64,000 nt of DNA from VRUE01 sp963805475 (GTDB lineage: Bacteria; Actinomycetota; Thermoleophilia; Solirubrobacterales; 70-9): assembly GCA_963805475.1 (NCBI GenBank), contig CAWDUO010000010.1, positions 355,203 to 419,202 of the forward strand, given 5' to 3'. Under the pieces are notes generated by a model. It was given only the letters and a program-made list of their open reading frames with translations. It did no database searches and was not told the origin of the DNA. A program made the position numbers and the translations under genes. Below, piece by piece: positions 11,893-20,983 of the stretch; the stretch's first letter is position 1; each line of letters opens with the position of its first letter.

Positions 11893-13533
11893 ATGGCTCA
11901 CAAGGAGCTGAAGTACAAGGAGGAGGCACGGGGGGCCCTGCAGGCCGGCGTCGACGCAGTCGCCGACGCGGTCAAGGTCACCCTCGGTCCGAAGGGCCGT
12001 TACGTCGTGCTCGACAAAAAGTTCGGCGCGCCGACGATCACCAACGACGGCGTCACGATCGCCCGTGAGATCGAGGTCGAGGACGTGTTCGAGAACCAGG
12101 GCGCCCAGCTGGTCCGCGAGGTCGCCACGGCGACCAACGACGTGGCCGGCGACGGCACCACGACGGCGACCCTGCTGGCGCAGACGATCGTCCGCCAGGG
12201 GCTGAAGAACGTCGCCGCAGGGGCCAACCCGCTGGCGCTGCGCCGCGGGATCGAGAAGGCGGTCGACGAGGTCGTCGACAACCTGCGCGGCAAGCAGTCC
12301 AAGGAGGTCGCGGGCAAGGACCAGATCGCCCGCGTCGCCGCCATCTCCGCCGCCGACGACGAGATCGGCGACACGATCGCCGACGCGATCGAGAAGGTCG
12401 GCAAGGACGGCGTGGTCAACGTCGAGGAGGGCCAGACCTTCGGCATGGAGCTGGAGTTCACCGAGGGGATGCAGTTCGACAAGGGCTACATCTCCCCGTA
12501 CATGGTCACCGACCAGGACCGCATGGAGGCGGTGCTGGAGGACCCCTACGTGCTGATCGCCAACCAGAAAATCGGCAACGTGCGGGAGATCCTGCCGGTG
12601 CTCGAGCAGGTGATGCAGGGCGGCAAGCCGCTGCTGATCGTCGCCGAGGACGTCGAGGGCGAATGCCTCGCGACCCTGGTGGTCAACAAGCTGCGCGGCA
12701 CCTTCACCGGCGTCGCGGTCAAAGCGCCGGGCTTCGGCGACCGCCGCAAGCGGATGCTCGAGGACATCGGCATCCTCACCGGCGGCGAGGTGATCACCGA
12801 GGAGATGGGCCTCAAACTCGAGAACACCCAGCTCTCCCAGCTCGGCAAGGCGCGTCGCGTCGTCGTCTCCAAGGACACGACGACGATCATCGACGGGGCC
12901 GGTGACGCGGAGGACATCAAGGGCCGCGTCAACCAGATCAAGAACGAGGTCGAGAACACCGACTCCGACTTCGATCGCGAGAAGCTCCAGGAGCGGCTCG
13001 CAAAGCTGGCCGGCGGTGTCGCGGTGGTCAAGGTCGGCGCCGCCACCGAGACCGAGATGAAGGAGAAAAAGCACCGCGTCGAGGACGCCCTCCAGGCGAC
13101 CCGGGCGGCGCTCGAGGAGGGAGTCGTGCCGGGCGGCGGCGTCGCGCTGCTGAACGCGCAGAGTGACCTCGATCCGGACAAGCTCGGCGATCCCGACGAG
13201 GCGACCGGCGCCCGCATCGTGCACCGCTCGCTCGAGGAGCCGGTGCGCCAGATCGCCGAGAACTCGGGGCTCGAGGGCTCGGTCGTGGTCAACGAGGTGC
13301 GCGCCCTGAAGCCGGGCGAAGGCCTCAACGCGGCGACCGGCGACTACGGCGACCTGATCAAGGCCGGCGTGATCGACCCGACCATGGTCACCCGGTCGGC
13401 GCTGCAGAACGCCGCCTCGATCGCCAAGAACATCCTCGTCACCGAGGCGATCGTCGCCGAGCCGCCGGAGGAGAACGCCGGCGGCGGCATGCCCGGAGGC
13501 GGCGGCATGCCCGACATGGGAGGCATGATGTGA
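11893..13533 (+). CDS. groL: Chaperonin GroEL
   Basis: The 546-residue product is full length for Hsp60. It has the nucleotide-binding motif VTLGPKGR, the catalytic region NDVAGDGTTTATLLAQ, and the C-terminal Gly/Met-rich tail GGMPGGGGMPDMGGMM. The tail is of the folding-chaperonin GGM type, unlike the His-rich tail of many second actinobacterial GroELs. It assembles into the double heptamer that folds cytosolic proteins with GroES. The RBS AAGGAGGAAGG precedes the ATG. Regulation should be through CIRCE/HrcA upstream; transcription ends at the hairpin at 13557. Confidence 0.98.
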   Translation: MAHKELKYKEEARGALQAGVDAVADAVKVTLGPKGRYVVLDKKFGAPTITNDGVTIAREIEVEDVFENQGAQLVREVATATNDVAGDGTTTATLLAQTIVRQGLKNVAAGANPLALRRGIEKAVDEVVDNLRGKQSKEVAGKDQIARVAAISAADDEIGDTIADAIEKVGKDGVVNVEEGQTFGMELEFTEGMQFDKGYISPYMVTDQDRMEAVLEDPYVLIANQKIGNVREILPVLEQVMQGGKPLLIVAEDVEGECLATLVVNKLRGTFTGVAVKAPGFGDRRKRMLEDIGILTGGEVITEEMGLKLENTQLSQLGKARRVVVSKDTTTIIDGAGDAEDIKGRVNQIKNEVENTDSDFDREKLQERLAKLAGGVAVVKVGAATETEMKEKKHRVEDALQATRAALEEGVVPGGGVALLNAQSDLDPDKLGDPDEATGARIVHRSLEEPVRQIAENSGLEGSVVVNEVRALKPGEGLNAATGDYGDLIKAGVIDPTMVTRSALQNAASIAKNILVTEAIVAEPPEENAGGGMPGGGGMPDMGGMM

Positions 13534-13556
13534 GTCGCTGCTAGCGACCGAGTTTG

Positions 13557-13584
13557 CGAAGGGCCCGGGAGACCGGGCCCTTCG
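13557..13584 (+). terminator. Strong hairpin after groEL
   Basis: CGAAGGGCCCGG (13557-13568), a GAGA tetraloop and CCGGGCCCTTCG (13573-13584) give a perfect 12-bp stem followed by TCTT. It lies between groEL and the convergent gene ending at 13601, so it can serve both strands. Confidence 0.85.
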
Positions 13585-13600
13585 TCTTACTGCCCCGGCG

Positions 13601-14725
13601 TCACTGAGACTTCTTCTTTTCCTTCGGCGGCAGCGGCGGGTACAGGCCGGCGTTGTATTCGGCGTATTCGAGGAAGCTGGGGCGGCGGATCTTGAGGCGC
13701 AGGGTGTTGGTCGTGCGGGGGTAGAGGCGCAGGTCGTAGGGGTTCTCGCCCTGGTTGAAGCCGTCGTAGTAGACGAACATGCGCACGCGCGGGCGCTTCA
13801 CGGTCCAGGCGACCAGCCGCTTGACGAAGCGCGGTTCGTCTTCGCCGAACACGGCCCACTCGGCGATCGCGAACGGCTTGCCGCGCCAGAACCTGCCCTG
13901 GTAGAAGCGGCTGAGGTCTTTCCAGTAGGGGTACTGGGAGTAGAAGTCGGTGCCGACCCAGTCGACCCAGCGGCTGCCTGGCCAGTAGTTGCCGGGGAAG
14001 TTGCCCTTGACCCGCGGCGAGCCGCCCGGCAGCGGGCTCCAGATGAAGCTGACCGGCGCTTCCGGCAGGCTGGGCGGCGGCGGGCCCTTCGTGCGCTGAA
14101 CCGGCGGCAGCCCGATTTCGGCCAGCGTCGCGTCGATTTCTTCGATCGTGCCGCCGCCGCGCACGATCGTGACGATGCGGCGGAAGGCCTGCTTGTACCA
14201 GACGGTCGCGTGTTCGCCGCCTTTTTCGGTCCCGTCGCAGTTGAAGGACGACCAGACGTTGAGGCAGCGGTTCGGCTCGCCCAGCGGCCGGATGTAGGCG
14301 AGCAGTTCGTGCACGCCGAAGAAGTGGTTGAGTTGCAGCAGGTAGTCGTCGCCCTGGCCGAGCGCGATCTGCTCGGGCGTGATCAGCTCCGCCAGCGTCT
14401 GGGCGTCGGCCGTGGAGATGTGCAGGATCGGCCGCGTTTCCGTTTCGCGCCAGCGTTCGTAGGCCTTGTTGACGCTGGCGCCCCAGCCGTGGAAGGTCTC
14501 CAGCAGCGCCGGGTGCTTGTTCAGCAGCCCGGCGAATTCTTCGTAGTCGGCGCTCGTCCCCTGGTCGCTGACGCCGAAGAAGACCTGCGGCTTGGGCGGC
14601 ACCAGGGTGCGCGCCTGGGCGCTCGCCCCGAGGCACGCCGTCGCGACGAGCGCGAGGGCCGCGGCGAGGGCGAGCCTGCCGCCGCGGGCGGCCCTCGGCC
14701 GGTTCCTAGGCCTCCGCCAGGACAT
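13601..14725 (-). CDS. Secreted GH26-like (mannanase-type fold) protein
   Basis: The 374-residue product has an N-terminal basic region, a hydrophobic signal (residues 20-39, ending ASAQA) and a domain beginning VFFGVSDQGTSADYEEF. Candidate catalytic glutamates lie in IRPLGEPNRCLN (acid/base) and AIAEWAVFGED (nucleophile), spaced as in GH26-like TIM barrels. Two cysteines in RCLNVWSSFNCDG are conserved with the paralogue at 43066-44181. The C-terminus ends in a lysine-rich tail. It probably acts on extracellular glycans, but the substrate is not evident and activity is inferred from fold motifs only. Its first codons overlap the end of the upstream epimerase-like gene by 20 nt, which suggests coupling. 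Confidence 0.66.
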   Translation of the reverse strand: MSWRRPRNRPRAARGGRLALAAALALVATACLGASAQARTLVPPKPQVFFGVSDQGTSADYEEFAGLLNKHPALLETFHGWGASVNKAYERWRETETRPILHISTADAQTLAELITPEQIALGQGDDYLLQLNHFFGVHELLAYIRPLGEPNRCLNVWSSFNCDGTEKGGEHATVWYKQAFRRIVTIVRGGGTIEEIDATLAEIGLPPVQRTKGPPPPSLPEAPVSFIWSPLPGGSPRVKGNFPGNYWPGSRWVDWVGTDFYSQYPYWKDLSRFYQGRFWRGKPFAIAEWAVFGEDEPRFVKRLVAWTVKRPRVRMFVYYDGFNQGENPYDLRLYPRTTNTLRLKIRRPSFLEYAEYNAGLYPPLPPKEKKKSQ

Positions 14726-15596
14726 CTTCCATCCTTCTCGGGTCCACGCCTAGCTCCTGCGCGTCGGCGCTGCCGCGTTCGCTGGTCATCGACACCTCCA
14801 TCAGCTCCGCCTCCTCCCAGGTTGCGAACACGGCCTCCCCGAAGACGTTGCGGAGCGCGATCAATCCCGCGCGCACCAGCGGCAGCGGCAGGTGGACGAG
14901 CGGCCGCGGCCGTCCGGCCACGCGGCTGACCAGGTCCGACATCTCGTCGTAGCTGAGCGTCTGCGGGCCGGCGAGCTCGTAGCGCGGCCGCGCGGCGGCG
15001 CCCTCGCGCTCCAGCGCGGCGACCGTGCAGCGGGCCGCGTCGGCCGCCCAGATCGGCTGGAAGCGCGCTCGCCCGGCGCCGGAGACGGGCAGCACCGGCA
15101 GGAAGGAGAAGCGGCGCAGCAGCGTGATCCAGGGGTCGCTGCGGTCGTAGACGATCGAGGGGGCGAAGACCGTCGTCTCCAGCGGCGAGGAGGCGATCGC
15201 CCGCTCGGCCAGCCACTTGGCGCGGAAGAAGCGCGTGCGCTGGGCGCTCGCCGCCTCCAGCGCGCTGAAGAAGGCGAAGCGCCGCACGCCGCCGCGCTCG
15301 GCGGCGCGCAGCAGGCGCACCGTCGCCAGCCCGTTCAGCTCCTCGATCCGGTGCGGCGGCTGGTCGCGGATCGTCGCCGCCAGGTGGACCACCGTGTCGA
15401 CCCCGCGCAGCGCCTGGCGCAGCAGGTAGGGGTCCGACATCTCGCCCAGGTCGCCGAGCGCGATCTGCACGTCGACCCGGTGCGCGCCGAGCCGCCGCGG
15501 CTCGCGCACCAGGCAGCGCACGTCCTCGCCCCGCTCGAGCAGCAGCGGCAGCAGGCGCGACCCGACGCTTCCGGTGGCCCCCGTCAAGAGCAGCAT
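14706..15596 (-). CDS. NAD(P)-binding epimerase/NDUFA9-like protein
   Basis: The 296-residue product has a Rossmann fold with MLLLTGATGSVGSRLLPLLLERG at its N-terminus (glycine motif TGATGSVG). Next come VRCLVREP and DTVVHLAATIRDQP. It resembles atypical short-chain dehydrogenases of the complex I NDUFA9/YbjT type, often annotated as NAD(P)H-binding proteins with unknown substrate. The YxxxK pair is not obvious, so catalysis is uncertain. I chose the ATG at 15596 over a longer open frame because a TAGGGT box lies exactly 7 nt upstream. It precedes and overlaps the GH26-like gene. Confidence 0.74.
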   Translation of the reverse strand: MLLLTGATGSVGSRLLPLLLERGEDVRCLVREPRRLGAHRVDVQIALGDLGEMSDPYLLRQALRGVDTVVHLAATIRDQPPHRIEELNGLATVRLLRAAERGGVRRFAFFSALEAASAQRTRFFRAKWLAERAIASSPLETTVFAPSIVYDRSDPWITLLRRFSFLPVLPVSGAGRARFQPIWAADAARCTVAALEREGAAARPRYELAGPQTLSYDEMSDLVSRVAGRPRPLVHLPLPLVRAGLIALRNVFGEAVFATWEEAELMEVSMTSERGSADAQELGVDPRRMEDVLAEA

Positions 15597-15603
15597 CGCC
15601 CAC

Positions 15604-15609
15604 ACCCTA
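15604..15609 (-). promoter_or_regulatory. -10 box (TAGGGT) of the epimerase-like gene
   Basis: On the minus strand TAGGGT ends 7 nt before the ATG at 15596, predicting a leaderless mRNA. Confidence 0.45.
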
Positions 15610-15643
15610 AAGACCGGCTGCGTCGCCGCCGCCGCGCAATCTC

Positions 15644-15649
15644 TAAAAT
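15644..15649 (+). promoter_or_regulatory. -10 box (TAAAAT) of the ferredoxin gene
   Basis: TAAAAT lies about 70 nt before the ferredoxin ATG, leaving a 5' leader that carries the RBS CAGGAGAA. The divergent epimerase-like promoter is 35 nt away. Confidence 0.4.
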
Positions 15650-15719
15650 GTCCGCTCGCGCTTGGCGGGGGCCGAAACCCGCCGGGCACCGCAAAGACGA
15701 CCCAGGAGAAAAGCTTCGA

Positions 15720-15992
15720 ATGACCTACGTCATCGCCGAGCCGTGCATAGGCCAGAAGGACAACTCGTGCGTCGAGGTCTGTCCCGTGGACTGCATCCAC
15801 CCGACCCCGGACGAGCCCGACTACGACTCGGTCGAGATGCTCTACATCGACCCCGACGAGTGCATCGACTGCGACGCCTGCGTCGAGGCCTGCCCGGTCG
15901 ACGCCTGCTTCGCCGAGGACCAGCTCCCCAGCGAGTGGGCGAAATACGCCGAGATCAACGCGAACTACTACAAGAGCAAGAGCGCGGCTTAA
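15720..15992 (+). CDS. fdxA: Seven/eight-iron ferredoxin (FdxA-type)
   Basis: The 90-residue product is a small electron carrier. The first cluster region is CIGQKDNSCVEVCPVDC and the second is CIDCDACVEACPVDAC. The first motif has the widened spacing (C-x7-C-x3-C-x3-C) of actinobacterial 7Fe ferredoxins carrying a [3Fe-4S] and a [4Fe-4S] cluster; the second is a standard CxxCxxCxxxCP [4Fe-4S] motif. An acidic loop (PDEPDYDSVEMLYIDPDE) separates them. It could serve the two cytochrome P450s in this window, but that link is inference. Confidence 0.93.
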   Translation: MTYVIAEPCIGQKDNSCVEVCPVDCIHPTPDEPDYDSVEMLYIDPDECIDCDACVEACPVDACFAEDQLPSEWAKYAEINANYYKSKSAA

Positions 15993-16001
15993 GGCTCTCT
16001 C

Positions 16002-17158
16002 TCAGCCGCCGGCCTGGACGACCGGCAGCGGGGTGCCCCCGACCGGCGGCGCTTCGGCCGGGGCCGGGGTCGCCTGCAGGACAGGCAGCTCCTGCGGGGT
16101 CGCCGCGACGATGCCGCGGGCGGCCTGGCGGATCGCCTGCGAGGCGGGGGAGTCGGGCTCGGCGGTGACCAGCGGCGTGCCCTCGTCGGCGTGCTCGCGC
16201 AGGGGCTCCGACAGCGGCACCTTGCCGAGCAGCGGGATCCCGAGCTCGTCGGCGAGCAGCTGGCCGCCGCCCTCGCCGAAGATCGTCATGCGCTCCCCCT
16301 GGGGCGTGGTGAAGCCGGACATGTTCTCGATCGCGCCGAGCAGCTCGAGGTCGAACTTCTGCGCCATGTCGGCGGCCCGTTTGGCGACCGTCTGCGCGGC
16401 CGGCTGAGGGTCGTGACCAGCACGAACTTGGCCTGCGGCAGCAGCTGGGAGAGCGTCATCGCGACGTCGCCCGTCCCCGGCGGCAGGTCGAGCAGCAGGT
16501 ACTCCAGCTCGCCCCAGGCGACGTCCTCGAGGAACTGCTGGATCGCCTTGTGCAGCATCGGGCCGCGCCAGACGACGGCCGAGTTCTCCTCGACGAAGAA
16601 GCCGATCGACATCACCTTGACGCCGCCCGCCGCCTCCAGCGGCAGGATCTTGCGCTCGGCGTTGACCTCCGGTTTGCGGTTGACGCCGAGCATGCGCGGG
16701 ATCGAGTAGCCGTAGACGTCGCAGTCCAGGGCGCCGGCCGGGTGGCCTTCGGCGGTGAGCGCCGCGGCCAGGTTGGCGGTCATCGTCGACTTGCCGACGC
16801 CGCCCTTGCCCGAGGCGACGCAGATCACGTTCTTCACCTGGGCGAGCGCGCCCTCCGGCAGCTTGCCGCGGCCGAGCGTCTGCTGAAGCTGGCCTTTCTC
16901 CTCGTCGGAGAGGACGTCGAAGCCGACCGCGACCTCGGTCACGCTGTCGAGCTCGGAGACCTGTTTGGCGACCGCCTGTTCGAAGTGCGAGCGGATCGGG
17001 CATCCCGCGGTGGTCAGCGAGACGACGACCTCGACCCGGCCGCTCTCGGCGATCTCGATCGAGCGGACCATCCCCAGCTCGACGATCGAGCGCCGCAGCT
17101 CGGGGTCGATCACGGCGCGCAGCTTCTCGGTCACCTGCTCCTGGCTCGGTATCGGCAT
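16002..17158 (-). CDS. mrp: Mrp/ApbC-family iron-sulphur carrier ATPase (frameshifted)
   Basis: The two frames give one 385-residue protein after adding one base. An N-terminal MIP18/DUF59 domain (residues 5-85, with TTAGCPIRSHFE) is followed by the P-loop ATPase (deviant Walker A ASGKGGVGKST near residue 115, then DLPPGTGDVAMTLSQ). The C-terminal half has IENMSGFTTPQGERM and FGEGGG. Mrp proteins bind ATP and help deliver Fe-S clusters; like other actinobacterial forms, this one lacks the C-terminal CxxC. The frame breaks at the GGG run 16408-16410 (one G missing; restoring it gives VTTPQPAAQTVAKRA). It ends in a Pro/Ala-rich tail. It is convergent with the ferredoxin gene, 9 nt apart. Confidence 0.86.
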
Positions 17159-17271
17159 GCGGCCATTCTCGCAAAGAAGGCACGGCGCCCCCGCCGTCCG
17201 CCCGGCAGGGGGGAGAGATCGCCGCGCTGCGCCCTTGGTCCCATGTCCGCAAGCGAGCGAAGGAGAGGGAG

Positions 17272-18702
17272 ATGTCGGGAGCGCGCACCGGAGTCGTCCG
17301 GGTCCTCGCCCTCGGGCTGGCGCTGGCGCTGGCCCTGCTGCTGCTGGCGGCGCGCGAGGCGACCGCCGCCTCGCCGCCGGCGCTGACGCTGCTCGGCGGC
17401 GAAGATTGGCGCCGGGTCGACGACTTCGACCTCTACTGGGTCAACCCCGACGGGGCCGCCCCCGTCGACGGCGTCTACTGGCGGATCGTCGGCGCCGACG
17501 GCTACGACAGCGGGCTCGAGCTCGCCCCGGGCCACGGGATCTCGACCCTCGACGACCTCCGGGTGCCGCGGGCCGGCACCTACCTGTTCTACCTCTGGCT
17601 GCGCGACGCGGCGGGCAACCCGGACAGCGCGTCGATGGCCGAGCTGCCGCTGCGGCTCGACGACGTGCCGCCGGCGGTGGCCTTCGAATCTACGGCGGGT
17701 GCGGGCGCGGCCGGCTGGCCCGAGGAGGTGAGCGCCGAAGCGAGCGACGCCGACTCCGGCGTCGCCGGCGGCTCGATCTCCTATGAGCCGCTCGGCGGCG
17801 AGCGCTGGATCGAGCTGCCGACGAGGATCGAGGGGGGCGGTTCGGCGGGCGCCGCGAGACTCGTCGCCGCCGTTCCGGACCTCGCTCCGGGGACGTACGC
17901 CTTTCGCGCCACGGCGACCGACGTCGCCGGCAACGTGGCCGCGACCACGCTCAGCGCCGACGGGGCGGAAATGACGCTGAGCAGGCCCTCGCCCGGCCCG
18001 GCGAGGGGGCGCCGGGGCCGCGGGCGCCGGGGCCGCGGCGGCTCTCGCGCCGGGGGCGCGACCCGCATCTCCGCCCGGCTGAGCTGGCGCCGGCGCGGCG
18101 GCGCGCGCCTGACCGTCCCCTTCGGCGCCCGCGCGACGCTCTCCGGGCGCCTGCTCGGCGCGGGGTTCGCGGGTCGCCGCCTGCGGGTCGTCTCGCGGCC
18201 CGCGCGGGGGGCGCTGGGGCGGCCCCGGGCGCAGGCCGTGCGCACCGGCCGCCACGGCGGCTTCCGCCTGCCGCTGCCCCCCGGCCCCTCGCGGCGGATC
18301 TCGGTCGTCTACGCGGGAGGGCGCGGCGCGGGCTCGGCGCGCCGCGCGGGGCTCGCCCTGCGCGTGCGCGGCGGCGCGACGCTGAGCGCCTCCCCTCGCA
18401 GCCTGTTCACCGGCGAATCGGTCCGCCTGAGCGGGCGGGTGCGCACCCTCGCCGCCCGCCTCTCGCGGCGCGGCAAGCTGGTCGCGATCCAGTACTTCGA
18501 AAGCACGGCGCGCCGCTGGCGGCCGGTCCTGATCGTCCACAGCGACGCCCGCGGCCGCTTTCACGCCCGCTACCGCTTCCGCTACGTCGTCGGCCTCGCG
18601 AGGATCCGCCTGCGCGCCGCCGTCCCTCCCGAGCAGCGCTGGCCCTACGCCCCCGGTGCCTCGCGGCCGGTGACGGTGAAGGTGAGCGGCATCTTCGACT
18701 GA
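17272..18702 (+). CDS. Exported multidomain protein with Ig/fibronectin-like modules
   Basis: The 476-residue product has a signal peptide (residues 10-33, cleavage after EATAA). Beta-sandwich-like segments follow: one around residues 35-125 and another around 135-235 that ends GTYAFRATATDVAGNVA, a typical bacterial Ig-like closing strand. A highly basic Arg/Gly linker (about 243-262) precedes two more beta domains with TLSGRLLGAGFAGRRLRVV and VRLSGRVRTL, which recall surface-protein Ig-like repeats. No catalytic motif is visible. It probably acts outside the membrane as an adhesive or cell-wall-associated protein. The RBS GAAGGAGAGG sits a few bases before the ATG. Confidence 0.6.
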   Translation: MSGARTGVVRVLALGLALALALLLLAAREATAASPPALTLLGGEDWRRVDDFDLYWVNPDGAAPVDGVYWRIVGADGYDSGLELAPGHGISTLDDLRVPRAGTYLFYLWLRDAAGNPDSASMAELPLRLDDVPPAVAFESTAGAGAAGWPEEVSAEASDADSGVAGGSISYEPLGGERWIELPTRIEGGGSAGAARLVAAVPDLAPGTYAFRATATDVAGNVAATTLSADGAEMTLSRPSPGPARGRRGRGRRGRGGSRAGGATRISARLSWRRRGGARLTVPFGARATLSGRLLGAGFAGRRLRVVSRPARGALGRPRAQAVRTGRHGGFRLPLPPGPSRRISVVYAGGRGAGSARRAGLALRVRGGATLSASPRSLFTGESVRLSGRVRTLAARLSRRGKLVAIQYFESTARRWRPVLIVHSDARGRFHARYRFRYVVGLARIRLRAAVPPEQRWPYAPGASRPVTVKVSGIFD

Positions 18703-18707
18703 GCCAG

Positions 18708-18713
18708 TATGGT
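18708..18713 (+). promoter_or_regulatory. -10 box (TATGGT) of the cyclophilin gene
   Basis: TATGGT ends 7 nt before the ATG at 18721. The upstream in-frame ATG at 18709 overlaps the box itself, so 18721 is the better start. Confidence 0.45.
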
Positions 18714-18720
18714 GGCCGCC

Positions 18721-19180
18721 ATGTCACAGGCCACGCTGCACACCAACGCCGGGGAGATCGTGCTCGAGCTGCACGACTCCGACGCCTCGAAGACGGTCGA
18801 GAACTTCCGCAAGCTCGCCGCCGGCGGCTTCTACGACGGGCTGGTCTTCCACCGCGTGATCGCCGACTTCATGATCCAGGGCGGCTGCCCCGAGGGAACC
18901 GGCCGCGGCGGCCCCGGCTACAACTTCGAGGACGAGATCAACGAGCACAAGATCGTCCGCGGGGCGCTGGCGATGGCCAACGCCGGCCCCGACACCAACG
19001 GCTCGCAGTTCTTCATCGTCACCGCCGAGGCGGCGCCTTGGCTGGACGGCAAGCACACCGTCTTCGGCACGGTCACCTCGGGCATGGAGACCGTCGACGC
19101 GATCGAGAAGACCGAGACCGAGGCCGGGCGACCGCCCCGTCGAGGACCAGACGATCGAGCGCGTAGAGCTCTCCGAGTAG
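18721..19180 (+). CDS. ppiB: Cyclophilin-type peptidyl-prolyl cis-trans isomerase (C-terminal frameshift)
   Basis: This is a cyclophilin that isomerises Xaa-Pro bonds. It has VFHRVIADFMIQGGC, RGALAMANAGPDTNGSQFFI and the substrate-pocket segment APWLDGKHTVFG. There is no signal peptide, so it is cytoplasmic. After EKTETEAG the frame shifts at the GGG run 19126-19128; removing one G gives the usual ending DRPVEDQTIERVELSE and a stop at 19178-19180 (about 152 residues). As written, the frame would run to 19215 with an unrelated basic tail. Confidence 0.92.
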
Positions 19181-19204
19181 GCTCGTTTCGTTCGAGCCGC
19201 CTGC

Positions 19205-19918
19205 TCAGCGGCTGAGCTCGGGGTTCTCGGGGGGACGCTTGGCGCGTCTGCGAAGCAGCCCGTCGCCGGGTTTCCAGAGGCTGACCAAGCCGGCCACCAG
19301 CGTCACCAGGAAGATCTGGCCGAGCATCATCTCCAGGCCGGAGACCATGCGTCCGACCTGTCCGGCCGGGACCAGGTCGCCGTAGCCGGTCGTGGTCAGC
19401 GTCGTGTAGCTGAAGAAGAGGAAGTCGCTGCCCTTGACCGCGACGCCGGCGCCGAAGAAGCCGCCGCCTTCGATCCGGTCGATCAGCCCGTAGGCCCAGG
19501 TGAAGAGGATGCCGAGCGAGGTGTAGACGCTGATCGCCCCGAGGATCGTGCGCGAGGAGACGTGGCCCGAGGTGACGACGCGCCGCAGCACCGCCCCCAT
19601 CGCCACCGCCAGCAGGCAGATGTTGATGAAGTTGGCGGCGCTGATCCAGTGCCGCCCGCCGGTCACCGCGGAGACCATGGCCAGGAGGACGGCGAGAACG
19701 GCGAACCGCAGCGCGCGCCGGACGAGGGCCGGCTTGGCGTGGGAGCTGGTCAGCGCGACGACCGAGGTCGCGCCCATGACCATGGTCAGCAGCACCGCCG
19801 CCCAGCCGCGGTTGGAGATCACCGAGGCCAGCACGTAGGTGAGCAGCACCAGCAGCAGGACCAGCCCGAAGGCGTCGCTCGCCCGCTGCGCACGCTGCCG
19901 CCACCGCTCCCGGTTCAT
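19205..19918 (-). CDS. Two-pore-helix potassium channel-like membrane protein
   Basis: The 237-residue product has about six hydrophobic segments. Near the C-terminal third lies a pore loop with the K+ selectivity filter TTLTTTGYGDLVPAG between two helices, as in Ion_trans_2-type channels. The N-terminal four helices are not a clear voltage sensor, as no regular Arg series is visible. I chose the ATG at 19918; the open frame continues upstream into a tRNA-like remnant and is not coding there. It ends 24 nt from the cyclophilin stop, convergent. Confidence 0.76.
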   Translation of the reverse strand: MNRERWRQRAQRASDAFGLVLLLVLLTYVLASVISNRGWAAVLLTMVMGATSVVALTSSHAKPALVRRALRFAVLAVLLAMVSAVTGGRHWISAANFINICLLAVAMGAVLRRVVTSGHVSSRTILGAISVYTSLGILFTWAYGLIDRIEGGGFFGAGVAVKGSDFLFFSYTTLTTTGYGDLVPAGQVGRMVSGLEMMLGQIFLVTLVAGLVSLWKPGDGLLRRRAKRPPENPELSR

Positions 19919-19966
19919 GCCCGCTATTTCGGCCGCCGCGACGGCGATCCTGCCCGCGCGAGTCAG

Positions 19967-19995
19967 CGGAGGGGGAGGGATTCGAACCCCCGCAG
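19967..19995 (-). repeat. tRNA-Ser-like 3'-end remnant (candidate att copy)
   Basis: On the minus strand this stretch reads as a T-arm plus acceptor 3' strand (GGGGGTTCGAATCCC then CCCCTCCG), with no anticodon or D arm upstream. It matches the 3' end of the intact tRNA-Ser(UGA) at 21477-21565 at nearly every position and is in the same orientation. That is the geometry left by integration at a tRNA 3' end. The mismatches suggest an old event or origin from another tRNA-Ser. Confidence 0.6.
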
Positions 19996-20029
19996 CCGCA
20001 TTGCTATTCCCAGGACCGCGCAAAACGAT

Positions 20030-20524
20030 GTGGCGCTCGCGCACGCGAAGGCGGTCTATGAACTTGCCCTGCGGGCCTATGCGCAGTTGACTACCTCGCT
20101 ATTCCGGGGGCTTAGCCCATTCATGCAGATCGCGGCAATGCTCCCCGCTTGTCTTCGGGGCACCATCTATGGAATCGGTGCCGAAGACAGCACACGCGTC
20201 GACCCGGGCATGCAATGGTGGCTAGAGCCGCTGGCGCCGGGGGAGGAATCGCGAGTGGAGGTCAATCTCCAAGACCCGGCCGAGCCAAGGGACCAATTTG
20301 TGGAGCGGTGGGAGCACGAAGCTGCGAAGGCTACGCAGCGTGCTCGCATATATCGGCCGGAGCAAGCACGATGGATCGGCATGTTTCTCAAAAGCCATTA
20401 TTTGCAGGTGTGGCAGCCTCTCGCCGCCGAGGACATCGTCTACGAATGGCTATGGCATGACCTCCAACGGATCAGCTGGGTTGACGGTCAGTTGAGCGAA
20501 AGTGCCTACAAGGTGTTGCCATAG
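20030..20524 (+). CDS. Hypothetical protein in the tRNA-Ser islet
   Basis: From the GTG at 20030 the frame encodes 164 residues that I do not recognise. It is rich in Trp/Tyr/Gln (MQWWLEPLAPGEE, HYLQVWQPLAAEDIVYEWLW) and has no signal peptide or membrane helix. The N-terminal helix HAKAVYELALRAYAQLTTS looks coding and lies close to the tRNA remnant, so the true 5' end may have been lost on integration; an ATG at 20123 is an alternative. Base composition is visibly lower in G+C than the surrounding genes, suggesting transfer. Confidence 0.5.
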   Translation: MALAHAKAVYELALRAYAQLTTSLFRGLSPFMQIAAMLPACLRGTIYGIGAEDSTRVDPGMQWWLEPLAPGEESRVEVNLQDPAEPRDQFVERWEHEAAKATQRARIYRPEQARWIGMFLKSHYLQVWQPLAAEDIVYEWLWHDLQRISWVDGQLSESAYKVLP

Positions 20525-20605
20525 GGGCCTGGTCGAGTGACGGCAGGCCGACGAGCATGAAATCTCGGTGATGTTTGGTGTCCTCAGATCGAATACGAGG
20601 ATGGT

Positions 20606-20983
20606 TTAGCCCGGAACGGGACTCAAACGCTCAAGCGCGTGCCGCCCGATATCGGCCCGAACTGGAGGGATGTCGGGGGCGGGGGGCGCTTCCTTGCGGC
20701 GATAGGAGACCTCGACGGTGATCCGCTGGAGAACCTCGTTGCGGAGGCGGGCGAAGCGGCCGAGTTGAATCGGCTCGATCAGCATGTCGAAGTCGCTCGT
20801 CCCGACGATGACGGCCGGACGGCCTTCGTGCAGATAGCGCCAGAGGATGCGGTCGGTCCGCGGGGTCTCTTGCCAGGGGATGAAGGCAGCGCCATGCGGG
20901 TAGCCGGGATCGGCGTCGCTCGTGGCGGCGTCGATGAAGGCTGAAAGGGCGGCATCCTCGGCGGGCGTGCGCATGGTCGTCAT
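20606..20983 (-). CDS. Hypothetical protein, second gene of an ATGA-coupled pair
   Basis: The 125-residue acidic protein contains RTDRILWRYLHEGRPAVIVG and SDFDMLIEPIQLGRF. I recognise no family. The start at 20983 is fixed by a 4-nt ATGA overlap with the stop of the upstream gene, implying translational coupling, as in many toxin-antitoxin and small two-gene systems. No transmembrane segment is seen. Composition is less GC-rich than the chromosome around it. Confidence 0.5.
   Translation of the reverse strand: MTTMRTPAEDAALSAFIDAATSDADPGYPHGAAFIPWQETPRTDRILWRYLHEGRPAVIVGTSDFDMLIEPIQLGRFARLRNEVLQRITVEVSYRRKEAPPAPDIPPVRADIGRHALERLSPVPG

Noticed and set aside
19919..20044. Upstream extension of the potassium-channel frame
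   Set aside because: It runs through the tRNA-like remnant; the ATG at 19918 begins a plausible membrane protein.
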